From the NCBI GenBank assembly GCA_019347945.1, contig JAHWKK010000008.1, forward strand, positions 1 through 64,000: a stretch of DNA of 64,000 bases. The letters are read 5' to 3'. Position numbers and translations under genes: made by a program. The notes under the pieces are model-generated. The model made no database searches. It was given only the letters and a program-made list of their open reading frames with translations, and had not been told where the DNA came from. This document shows, piece after piece, positions 27,311 through 35,108 of this stretch. The stretch comes from Acidobacteriota bacterium. Its GTDB lineage: Bacteria > Acidobacteriota > Thermoanaerobaculia > Gp7-AA8 > JAHWKK01. The stretch's first letter is position 1; every line of letters begins with the position of its first letter.

Positions 27311-27744
27311 AGGATATGAGGATATTAGGATCCAGGATTCAGGATTCAGGATCCAGAGTTCAGGAATGAGGCTGTGAGGTTGACCGACAAAGGCGCCAAA
27401 GGCGGCGTCAGAGATTAGCCCCGGCTTCAGCCGGGGGAAAGAAATGAGGCGACTCTCGAGGTCGAGCCCGCAACAGAATCGAATGCGACCAAATCGCCAT
27501 GTTCGATTGAACGGATGAAGCAAACAAAGCCGCCAGGCCTGGCGGCCGATTTGTCAACAATTCATGCGGATAACCTCTGATTTTCGTGCGATTTATCGTC
27601 AATGTCGGCATGCAGACATTTTTCAGAAGGATATGAGGATGTAAGGACATGGGGATTTCCTCAAATCCTCATATCCTCATCTCAAATCCTCAAATCCTCA
27701 GATCCTCATATCCTTTTCTCAAATCCTCAGATCCTTACATCCTC
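27311..27744. repeat. AGGATATGAGG / ATCCTCATATCC short-period repeats and REP
   Basis: A purine-rich run (AGGATATGAGGATATTAGGA..., about 27311-27375) and a downstream pyrimidine-rich run (CTCATATCCTCATCTCAAAT..., about 27658-27744) are near reverse complements, so they could form a long imperfect hairpin over about 430 bases. Between them are a family A palindrome (27419-27437) and a GCCGCCAGGCCTGGCGGC stem (about 27525-27545). No gene is seen. Confidence 0.75.
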
Positions 27745-27750
27745 TATACT
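27745..27750 (+). promoter_or_regulatory. Candidate -10 box (TATACT) for the LD-carboxypeptidase gene
   Basis: TATACT lies 8 nt before the TTG start at 27759, again predicting little or no 5' leader. It sits at the edge of the pyrimidine repeat. Confidence 0.4.
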
Positions 27751-27758
27751 TTCGCGGC

Positions 27759-28694
27759 TTGACACTCCGACCACCCAGACCGCTCCTCCCAGGAGGCCAC
27801 ATCGGTGTCGCCGCCCTCTCATCGACGGCGGGACGGGAGTCCACGGGAGCTGCAGTGCGGGCGCTGGAAACCCGAGGATTCCGTGTGACACTCGCGTCAA
27901 ATGCGTTCGAGCGGGAGCGGGACCGAACCTACCTCGCGGGCCCCGATTCGGAGAGGGTCGACCAGTTCAACGCTCTTCTCCGGGACGCATCGATCGATGC
28001 GATCTTCTTTACGCGGGGAGGCTACGGGGCGATGCGAATCCTCGATCAGATCGACTACGAGGCGTTTCGCAACGACCCCAGAGCGGTGGTCGGCTACAGC
28101 GACGTGACGGCGTTGCACATGGCGCTCGCACGCGAGACCGGCTTCGGTTCCTTTCATGGGCCGATGCTCGATTTCGATCTCTTCGAAGGGCTCAGCGAGC
28201 CGGTGGAGAAGTGGTTGTGGAAGATGCTTGCCGGCGCCTCCCCGATGAAGCTCGACTTCGAGCGGGAGGCGGTGCTCGCCGAGGGGGAGGCGGAGGGGAC
28301 GCTGTTCGGCGGATGCCTCTCGCTGATCGTCGCGATGGCAGGGACACCGTGGGACTTCTGGATCGACGACGGAATTCTCTTCTTCGAGGACGTCGGCGAA
28401 GATCTCTATCGCATCGATCGTATGTTGACCCACCTCCGTCTGTCTGGTAGATTGCGCTCACTCCGTGCCGTGCTGATCGGGCGTCTGAAAAATTGTGGAA
28501 GTGATGAGCGGGCCGCGCACAGTCTCCTTCGTGATTTCTTCATACCCCTGGGCATTCCGGTCGTCTGTGACCTCCCCTTCGGACATCACGGGAACAACGT
28601 CCTCATCCCGTTCGGAGCGAGGGTGACCGTGGATACCGAAAGCTGCTCGATCGTTTTTCCCGACCCCGCGACCGCCATCCCGGAGGCCCGGTGA
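27759..28694 (+). CDS. LD-carboxypeptidase (peptidase family S66, LdcA/MccF-like)
   Basis: 311 residues from a TTG. The S66 fold is visible: 'GGHIGVAALSS' near the N-terminus, 'IDAIFFTRGGYGAMRILDQI', nucleophile Ser114 in 'VVGYSDVTALH', Glu in 'ILFFEDVGEDLYRIDRML' and His in 'VVCDLPFGHHGNN'. All three catalytic positions (Ser, Glu, His) are present. LdcA recycles murein tetrapeptides in the cytoplasm; the related MccF branch cleaves microcin C. No signal peptide, consistent with a cytosolic recycling enzyme. The TGA stop overlaps the next gene's ATG by one base, so the genes are likely cotranscribed. Confidence 0.88.
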   Translation: MTLRPPRPLLPGGHIGVAALSSTAGRESTGAAVRALETRGFRVTLASNAFERERDRTYLAGPDSERVDQFNALLRDASIDAIFFTRGGYGAMRILDQIDYEAFRNDPRAVVGYSDVTALHMALARETGFGSFHGPMLDFDLFEGLSEPVEKWLWKMLAGASPMKLDFEREAVLAEGEAEGTLFGGCLSLIVAMAGTPWDFWIDDGILFFEDVGEDLYRIDRMLTHLRLSGRLRSLRAVLIGRLKNCGSDERAAHSLLRDFFIPLGIPVVCDLPFGHHGNNVLIPFGARVTVDTESCSIVFPDPATAIPEAR

Positions 28695-29482
28695 TGGCCG
28701 TCTTCAAGAGCACCGGCGCCGGGCAGAAGGATCCCCGCAAAGAGTACACCGTCAGTTTCGGCAAAGGGGACTCGATTTTCATCGAAGGGGAGCTCGGGAC
28801 CGAGATGTTCATCGTCCAGGAGGGGGAGGTCCACATCCGGAAGCGGCTCGGGGATGAGATGCGGACGCTTTCGGTTCTCGAGAAAGGCGACTTCTTCGGC
28901 GAAATGTCGGTCATCGAGAGCCAGCCTCGGAGTGCCGACGCCGTCGCCGCCACCGACGTGACCCTGCTCGTCATCAACGGCACCCGCTTCAACGAGATGC
29001 TGCGGAAGAACCCCGAGATCGCAATCCGCATCATCAGGAAGTATTCGCGACGGCTGAGGGAGGCAAACCGGCTTCTCGAGATGATGTCGCGAACGCATGT
29101 GCATCCGGAAAACGTCGACCTCGACACGACCCACACACCAGCGCCGGCGGGAAGCGTGACCCGGAGGCTCGTCGAGCTCGGGTCCGGGACGGCCTATGCG
29201 TTCGCCCAGGGGGCGGAGACCCTGATCGGACGGGCAGATCCCGTCACGGGAATCCGGCCCGACATCGACCTCACCGAGGTCGATGACGACCGCTCGGTAT
29301 CCCGGCGGCATGCCAAGATCATCCGGCACGACGACGGTTGGGCGATGCTGGAAGAGGTCGGTACCCTCAATGGGACCTTCGTCAATGACGAGAAAATTCA
29401 GACGGGAGTTCCCCATCCGATCAAGGGGGGCGACCGCGTCCGCATCGGACTCGTCCAGATGAAGGTCGTCTACGACGAGTGA
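28694..29482 (+). CDS. Cyclic-nucleotide-binding (CRP-like sensor) plus FHA domain protein
   Basis: 262 residues from the ATG at 28694 (TGATG overlap with the upstream stop). The cNMP-binding domain covers about 15-140 ('YTVSFGKGDSIFIEGELGTE', 'VLEKGDFFGEMSVIESQPR'; the last is the phosphate-binding cassette with G-E and R). A short linker leads to an FHA domain at about 165-258 ('AETLIGRADPVTGIRPDIDL', 'SVSRRHAKIIRHDDGWAML', 'LNGTFVNDEKI'), with the R, S, R-H and N of pThr binders. It has no DNA-binding helix-turn-helix, so it is not a CRP regulator. It probably links second-messenger binding to kinase signalling; the PknB-type kinase at 17945 is a possible partner (inference). Confidence 0.88.
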   Translation: MAVFKSTGAGQKDPRKEYTVSFGKGDSIFIEGELGTEMFIVQEGEVHIRKRLGDEMRTLSVLEKGDFFGEMSVIESQPRSADAVAATDVTLLVINGTRFNEMLRKNPEIAIRIIRKYSRRLREANRLLEMMSRTHVHPENVDLDTTHTPAPAGSVTRRLVELGSGTAYAFAQGAETLIGRADPVTGIRPDIDLTEVDDDRSVSRRHAKIIRHDDGWAMLEEVGTLNGTFVNDEKIQTGVPHPIKGGDRVRIGLVQMKVVYDE

Positions 29483-31557
29483 CGACCGCTCCGGCTCTCG
29501 ACAGCCCGGTCACGGTGATCCCCGGCGTCGCTGAGAAGCGCGCTTCGCTTCTCAACGCTGCAGGAGTCCGGACGCTCGGCGACCTCGTGCGCCACCTCCC
29601 CTCGAGATACGAGGACCGCCGCCTCCGCTCCGATGTCGCCGATCTCGCATCCTTCATCGGCACGCCGGTCAAGCTCACCGGAAAAATCGTCTCGGCCCAT
29701 GCGAAGCGGAGCCCCGTCCGGAGGCTCGGGATCTTCGAGGCGGTCCTCGACGATGGGACGGGGAGGGTCTCGGTGGTCTGGTTCAATCAGGCGTGGCTGA
29801 AGGAGAAGATCGCCCGCGACATGATCATCACCATCTGGGGACAGCCTCGCGTCAACTCGAAAAAGCGGCTCCAGATCGAAAATCCGGACTGGTCCCTCGC
29901 TTCCGCGGAAGACGCCGCGGAGGATTCCGTGATCCCGGTCTACCCGGTGCTGGCGGGGATGACGCCGGCCGCCACCCGGAAGCTGGTGCACGGCGCCTTC
30001 GAGGTTCTCGGAGCCCCTGAGGATCCTCTGACGCGGGAGCTCGCCGAAGCGCTCGGTGTGGGCTCGCTCGCGGAAACGCTCGTGCCGGTCCACTTCCCGG
30101 CGGAGATCGACGAGGCTCTCACGCAATGCGTGCGCAATGCCCGCACGAGACTCGCCGTCGAGGAGTTTTTCGCCTTTCAGCTCATGCTCGCGGTGTCGCG
30201 GATGGAGGAGGAAGCAGGGCGATCCCGCCCGCCGCTCGAGGTCGGGGAAGAGCTGAAGGGTCGGATCGGGAGGATGCTTCCGTTCAGACTCACCGGGGCA
30301 CAGAAGCGTGCGGTGCGGGAAATCGTCGCGGATCTCGAGTCCGACCGGCCGATGTACCGCCTGCTCCAGGGAGACGTCGCCAGCGGGAAAACGATCGTCG
30401 GGCTCATCGCCGCGGTCATCGTGATCCGCAATCGCCGCCAGGTCGCCTTCATGGTGCCGACCGAGATCCTCGCGGAGCAGCACTTCGAACGAATCCGGGG
30501 AATGCTCGACGCAGAGGGAGTCCGGACCGACATCCTCACGGCGTCGGTGAAGGGGGAGCAACGGAGGGCCGTCCTCAGGAGAATCGCTTCCGCAGAAACG
30601 GATCTCGTCGTCGGAACTCATGCGCTGATCCAGGAGGGAGTCGAGTTTGGTAACCTCGGGCTCGCGATCGTCGACGAGATGCACCGCTTCGGTGTGAAGC
30701 AGAGGCGTGACCTGATCCGCAAGGGAGTCGTGCCGGATGTTCTCGTCATGAGCGCGACGCCGATTCCCCGTTCGATGGCGATCGCGGCATTCGCCGACCT
30801 CGATCTTTCGGTCATCGACGAGCTCCCGCCGGGACGGCCCGGGATCAGAACCGTGACGCGGGGGAGCGCTCAGTTCGAAAAGATCTATCGGTTCGTACGG
30901 GAAGAAATCGAATCCGGGGCCCAGGCCTACTTCGTTTTCCCCCTCATCGACGAAAGCGAAGAGTCCGCTCATGCGGCGATCCGGAAAGAGATCGAAAATC
31001 TTCGGCGGAGATTTCCGGGCGTGCGGATGGAGCCGCTGCACGGCCAGATGAGCTCAGAGGAGAAGGACGCCGTGATGCGACGATTCGCGAGAGGGGAAAC
31101 GAAGATCCTCGTGGCGACGACGATCGTCGAGGTCGGGATCGACGTTGCCGATGCGACCGTCATGGTGATCCACGACGCCGACCGGTTCGGGCTGTCCCAG
31201 CTGCATCAGCTGCGCGGGCGCGTCGGACGCGGCTCCCGCCAGTCGTGGTGCGTCGCCGTCCGTGACGAGCGCGCATCGGAGGAGGGGAAGCGGCGACTCC
31301 GTCTGTTCGCCTCGACCCCGGATGGCTTCGAGCTCGCCCGGATCGATCTCGAGCAGCGCGGCTTCGGACATCTCTTCGGGGTGCGGCAATCGGGCGCGAA
31401 TCTTTTCCGGTACGGCGATCCGCTGGCGCAGCCGGAGCTGATGGAGCGAGCGCGCGCGGTCGCGCGGAAGGCGCTCGAAACGGAGGGACTCGCCAAAGCT
31501 AAGATGCTGTGTGAGGTATTGCGGCAGCAGGTGACGACAATTCATGGCAAAGATTGA
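29479..31557 (+). CDS. recG: ATP-dependent DNA helicase RecG
   Basis: 692 residues from a GTG overlapping the previous stop (GTGA). Wedge/OB domain in the N-terminal third ('TPVKLTGKIVSAHAKRSPVR', 'GRVSVVWFNQAWLKEKIARD'). Helicase motifs: 'MYRLLQGDVASGKTIVGLIA' (Walker A), 'LAIVDEMHRFGVKQRRDLI' (motif II), 'VMSATPIPRSMAIAAF' (III), 'VEVGIDVADATVMVIHDAD' and 'LHQLRGRVGRG' (V/VI). RecG regresses stalled forks and branch-migrates Holliday junctions. Walker A reads GDVASGKT where GDVGSGKT is usual, and motif II reads DEMH instead of DEQH. Both are conservative and the protein looks intact. Confidence 0.96.
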   Translation: MTTAPALDSPVTVIPGVAEKRASLLNAAGVRTLGDLVRHLPSRYEDRRLRSDVADLASFIGTPVKLTGKIVSAHAKRSPVRRLGIFEAVLDDGTGRVSVVWFNQAWLKEKIARDMIITIWGQPRVNSKKRLQIENPDWSLASAEDAAEDSVIPVYPVLAGMTPAATRKLVHGAFEVLGAPEDPLTRELAEALGVGSLAETLVPVHFPAEIDEALTQCVRNARTRLAVEEFFAFQLMLAVSRMEEEAGRSRPPLEVGEELKGRIGRMLPFRLTGAQKRAVREIVADLESDRPMYRLLQGDVASGKTIVGLIAAVIVIRNRRQVAFMVPTEILAEQHFERIRGMLDAEGVRTDILTASVKGEQRRAVLRRIASAETDLVVGTHALIQEGVEFGNLGLAIVDEMHRFGVKQRRDLIRKGVVPDVLVMSATPIPRSMAIAAFADLDLSVIDELPPGRPGIRTVTRGSAQFEKIYRFVREEIESGAQAYFVFPLIDESEESAHAAIRKEIENLRRRFPGVRMEPLHGQMSSEEKDAVMRRFARGETKILVATTIVEVGIDVADATVMVIHDADRFGLSQLHQLRGRVGRGSRQSWCVAVRDERASEEGKRRLRLFASTPDGFELARIDLEQRGFGHLFGVRQSGANLFRYGDPLAQPELMERARAVARKALETEGLAKAKMLCEVLRQQVTTIHGKD

Positions 31558-31893
31558 ACGGTTCGTTAGATGTAATGATCGCTTCATATCTTGAAAGTGG
31601 TGCTCTGAGCGACGAGAGGCGAGCGACGAGCGGCGAGGGGTGGTGCGCTCGCGTCGCTCGCGATCGGCTTAGAGAGACCGGAGGCGGGGCGAGGGGCGCG
31701 GGACGAGCGATGCTGCGCTCGCGCTGCTCGCGATTGCGAAGGAAGCTCTTGTTGAGATCCGTCACCGAAGTTCATAGGGGTTTCTCTTCCAATCATGGCG
31801 AGCGAAGTGAGCCTCCTTGCCCTCGCCCCTCGTCGCTCGTCGCTCGCTTCTCGTCCCTAATCCCTGTCTCTCTCCGTGTATGATTCCGCGGCC
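31558..31893. repeat. GACGAGCGGCGAG short-period repeat tract
   Basis: Degenerate purine-rich words (GACGAGAGGCGAGCGACGAG..., about 31610-31650) are echoed downstream by pyrimidine-rich complements (CCTCGTCGCTCGTCGCTCGC..., about 31826-31860), so the two ends could pair. TATGAT (31879-31884) next to the downstream ATG is a candidate -10. No gene is visible. Confidence 0.65.
31879..31884 (+). promoter_or_regulatory. Candidate -10 box (TATGAT), near-leaderless start
   Basis: TATGAT lies 9 nt before the ATG at 31894. No Shine-Dalgarno sequence is visible. Confidence 0.4.
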
Positions 31894-33030
31894 ATGAAAA
31901 TCACCGTTCTTGGTTGCGGGCTCGTCGGGGGGTTGATCGCAAAGGATCTGGCGGCCGGCCAGGGGGTGGAAGTGCTCGCGGTGGATGTCTCGGAGGAGCG
32001 GCTCGATTCGCTGAATGACATCCCGCGAATCACGACGGAGCGTGTGGATCTGAGCGACTCGTCGGAGATCGTGCGGGTGATCCGCGACAGCGACGCGGTT
32101 GTCGGTGCGGTGCCGGGGCACTTCGGCTACGAGATGCTTCGGACGGTCGTCGAAGCGGGCAAACCGATCTCCGACATTTCATTCGCGCCCGAGAATGCGC
32201 TCGATCTCGACGGGCAGGCGAAGCGGCGCGGTGTGGCGGCCGTGATCGACGCGGGCGTATCGCCTGGGCTTTCGAATCTCGCGGTGGGACGTGCGGCGGC
32301 GGGGATGGACGAGGTCGAAGAGGTCACGATTTACGTGGGCGGCCTGCCGCTGACCCGGTTCTGGCCATGGGAGTACCGGAGCGTTTTTTCGCCGACGGAC
32401 GTGATCGAGGAGTATCTCCGTCCGGCCCGGCTGGTCGAGAATGGGATCGTGGTCACGAAGCCGGCGCTGTCGGAAGTCGAGCTGATCGATTTTCCGCAGG
32501 TCGGAACGCTCGAGGCATTCAACACAGACGGGCTCCGGACGATCATGCACACGATCGAGGCGACGAACATGAAGGAAAAGACGCTTCGGTATCCGGGACA
32601 CGCCGAAAGGATGCGAATGCTGCGGGAGGCCGGTTTTTTCTCCGACGAAGCCGTCGAGATCGAAGGCGTTCGTGTTCGACCCAGGTCGCTGAGCGAACGG
32701 CTGTTGTTCGACGCGTGGGAGCGTCCTGACGGAGAGCGGGAGATGACCTATCTCCGTGTGGATGTGGCTGGAACCAGGGATGGCCATCGAAAAGAGCTGA
32801 GGTATGAGCTCTACGATGAGACCGACGATGCGACGGGCGACTCGTCGATGGCGAGGACGACCGGGTTTCCCTGCGCGATCATCGCCGGGATGCTGGGCCG
32901 GAAAGAGATCGAACTCGAGGGAGTTTTGCCCCTGGAAATGCTCGGTTCCGACCCGGAGTTGTGGGAGCGAATCATCAGCGGGCTTCATGCCCGGGGAGTG
33001 CTATTCGAAGAGCAGACGCTCGTCTGCTGA
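31894..33030 (+). CDS. Saccharopine dehydrogenase-family protein (lysine 6-dehydrogenase-like)
   Basis: 378 residues. The N-terminal Rossmann fold begins 'KITVLGCGLVGGLIAKDLA' (GxGxxG) and the second strand ends in an acidic residue ('EVLAVDVSE'), favouring NAD. The family motif 'DAGVSPGLSNLAVGRAAA' and the C-terminal substrate domain ('DGLRTIMHTIEATNMKEKTL', 'RYPGHAERM') fit saccharopine or lysine-6-dehydrogenases. The ATG at 31894 was preferred over 31876 because it starts the Rossmann strand. Oxidation of lysine or saccharopine is the family expectation. Nearby lysA and an amino-acid permease make a lysine-related role attractive but not proven. terC follows after 12 bp. Confidence 0.82.
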   Translation: MKITVLGCGLVGGLIAKDLAAGQGVEVLAVDVSEERLDSLNDIPRITTERVDLSDSSEIVRVIRDSDAVVGAVPGHFGYEMLRTVVEAGKPISDISFAPENALDLDGQAKRRGVAAVIDAGVSPGLSNLAVGRAAAGMDEVEEVTIYVGGLPLTRFWPWEYRSVFSPTDVIEEYLRPARLVENGIVVTKPALSEVELIDFPQVGTLEAFNTDGLRTIMHTIEATNMKEKTLRYPGHAERMRMLREAGFFSDEAVEIEGVRVRPRSLSERLLFDAWERPDGEREMTYLRVDVAGTRDGHRKELRYELYDETDDATGDSSMARTTGFPCAIIAGMLGRKEIELEGVLPLEMLGSDPELWERIISGLHARGVLFEEQTLVC

Positions 33031-33042
33031 GCGGAGGAACCG

Positions 33043-33864
33043 ATGGTCGAAATGCTGACTGATCCCCAGATCTGGCTTGCGCTCGTGACGCTGACGGCGC
33101 TCGAGATCGTTCTCGGAATCGACAACATCATCTTCATCTCGATCCTGGCGGGGAAACTCCCGCTGGAGCAGCAGGCCAAAGCGCGGCAGCTCGGCCTCGC
33201 CGCGGCGATGATCGCTCGAATTCTCCTCCTCTTTTCGATCGCGTGGGTCATCAAGCTCGAGAATCCGCTCTTCAGCGTCCTCGGGCAGGAGCTCTCGGGA
33301 CGAGACCTCATTCTGATGGGTGGCGGACTCTTTCTGCTGGCGAAGGCGACCTTCGAGATTCACGACAAGCTCGAGGGAAAAGAAGGGGAGGCGAGCAAGA
33401 AAACCGCCGCGACGTTCGGATCGGTCATCTTTCAGATCATGCTTCTCGACGTCGTCTTCTCGCTCGATTCAGTCATCACCGCTGTGGGGATGGCGGATCA
33501 CATTTCGGTCATGGTCGCCGCAGTCATGATTGCCGTGGGAGTCATGATGGTTTCGGCTACGGCAATTTCGAATTTCGTCGAACGGCATCCGACAGTCAAG
33601 ATTCTCGCGCTGAGCTTTCTCCTGCTCATCGGAATGGCGCTGGTCGCGGAGTCACTCGATCAACACATTCCGAAGGGTTACATTTACTTCGCCATGGGCT
33701 TCTCGGTATTGGTGGAGATGCTGAACATGAGGGTCCGGAAGGTTCACGATCCGGTCAATCTCCACGAGAGGTACGCTGAGGAAACTCAGGGAGCCGGATC
33801 GGCGGGGGGTGGCGCTGCGGGTGGAGCGCCGACACGACCTCCGGCGAGTACCGAAACTCCGTAG
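33043..33864 (+). CDS. TerC-family integral membrane protein (YgdQ/YoaE-like)
   Basis: 273 residues with 7-8 transmembrane helices. TerC hallmarks: 'ALEIVLGIDNIIFISILAG' in helix 1 and 'MLLDVVFSLDSVITAVGMA' in the middle, each carrying the family's conserved Asp in the membrane (G-I-D-N and S-L-D-S). Family members are linked to tellurite resistance, manganese export and metallation of exported enzymes. The C-terminus is a Gly/Ala/Pro tail translated from bases that also encode the end of the opposing permease (79-bp tail-to-tail overlap, 33786-33864). Confidence 0.9.
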   Translation: MVEMLTDPQIWLALVTLTALEIVLGIDNIIFISILAGKLPLEQQAKARQLGLAAAMIARILLLFSIAWVIKLENPLFSVLGQELSGRDLILMGGGLFLLAKATFEIHDKLEGKEGEASKKTAATFGSVIFQIMLLDVVFSLDSVITAVGMADHISVMVAAVMIAVGVMMVSATAISNFVERHPTVKILALSFLLLIGMALVAESLDQHIPKGYIYFAMGFSVLVEMLNMRVRKVHDPVNLHERYAEETQGAGSAGGGAAGGAPTRPPASTETP

Positions 33865-35108
33865 ACCGCCGCGCCCACCAGAAGCGCAATTCCGAGGGCG
33901 ATCAGCTGCTTCGTCTCGAGCCGCGTCATCAGATAGAGCGAGACGAGCACCCCGAGGATCGGGACGAGGAGTCCTCCCGGCGTGACGAAGCCTGTTCCGA
34001 GCCGCCTGAGGCGAGGCACCGCTGCCGCCGTAAAGAGATACGTCGTCAGCCGGGCGCCCGCGCTCAGCAGAGCGAGCGTTGCGAACGTTCCCGCGACTGC
34101 GACCGGGACGGCGAGGGCGACCAGAAGGAAAATCGACCAGACCGGCGTGTGCGTCGACGGATGAACGTATCCGAGAAAGCGAAACGGCTTCCGGTCGCGG
34201 GTCAGCGCGAAAATCATCCGGGAGGCCTCGAGCGTCGTTCCCATGTTCGTTCCGAGAATCGAGATGATTGCCCCGATCGTGATCAACGTCACCCCGACCG
34301 GCCCCATCACGACCGCAGCGGCATCCGCGATCGGGGTCGGTGAGGTCGACAGATCTCCCATGGCACTCATCGCCGCCAGCTGGACGAGCGAGTAGACGGC
34401 GGCGATTGCCAGCATTCCCATCAGGAGCGCGATCGGCAGATCTTTTTTCGGGTTGCGGTACTCACCCGCGGGGATGCCGACGTTCTCGAATCCGGCGTAG
34501 GCGAAGAGGAGAAACAGCGCCGCGTTCCCCCAGTTGACGTCGCCCTGGGGCAGCGAGAACGAGATCGGAATCGGATTGATGCGGAAGGCGGCAATCGCCA
34601 CGATCACAAAGATGATCAGGGGAATCAGCTTTCCCCAGGTAAAGAGATAGATTGTCCGAGCGCCGAGCCGGATGCCGATCGCGTGCAGAACGCCGAACAG
34701 GATCAGCGAGAACGCGATGAGCAGCGTTCTCGGTACGCCTTCGCCCGTCGCAGGGAAGAGGCGGGCGAGCGACAGCACGAATCCGTTGGCGAGCGATGCG
34801 AGTGATGTGACCCTGGCGATCGTGTTCATCCAGCCGGTCTCGAAACCGATGAAGTCGCCGAACGCCTCACGCGTGTAGAGATAGGCACCGCCCGGCTCGT
34901 CGAAGTGGCTCGCCGCCTCCGCGAAACAGAGGGCGAGGATGAACACCGGAATCGCGAAGAGGAGAGGAGCCCAGAGAGAGAAGGGGCCGAGCAGCCGGAA
35001 CGTCTCCCCCGGCAGCAGATAGACACCGCTTCCGACGACGGCGTTGATGCAGAACGCGACCAGACCCCAGACCCCGACCGCACGGATGAGCCCGACGCGC
35101 TCCTTCAC
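33786..35108 (-). CDS. APC-superfamily amino-acid permease
   Basis: 440 residues and about 12 transmembrane helices. It begins 'VKERVGLIRAVGVWGLVAF', then helix 1 'CINAVVGSGVYLLPGE' with the APC unwound G-S/A-G segment, and 'SHFDEPGGAYLYTREAFGDF', the APC consensus after helix 2. The GTG at 35108 overlaps the lysA stop (GTGA, 35105-35108); the ORF open further upstream is antisense to nothing useful and was rejected. Transport substrate unknown. Coupling to lysA suggests lysine or diaminopimelate-related traffic (inference). The Pro/Ala tail overlaps terC on the other strand. Confidence 0.88.
   Translation of the reverse strand: MKERVGLIRAVGVWGLVAFCINAVVGSGVYLLPGETFRLLGPFSLWAPLLFAIPVFILALCFAEAASHFDEPGGAYLYTREAFGDFIGFETGWMNTIARVTSLASLANGFVLSLARLFPATGEGVPRTLLIAFSLILFGVLHAIGIRLGARTIYLFTWGKLIPLIIFVIVAIAAFRINPIPISFSLPQGDVNWGNAALFLLFAYAGFENVGIPAGEYRNPKKDLPIALLMGMLAIAAVYSLVQLAAMSAMGDLSTSPTPIADAAAVVMGPVGVTLITIGAIISILGTNMGTTLEASRMIFALTRDRKPFRFLGYVHPSTHTPVWSIFLLVALAVPVAVAGTFATLALLSAGARLTTYLFTAAAVPRLRRLGTGFVTPGGLLVPILGVLVSLYLMTRLETKQLIALGIALLVGAAVYGVSVLAGGRVGAPPAAPPPADPAP

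Noticed and set aside
29470-31041. Minus-strand open frame antisense to recG
   Set aside because: RecG motifs are unambiguous on the plus strand.
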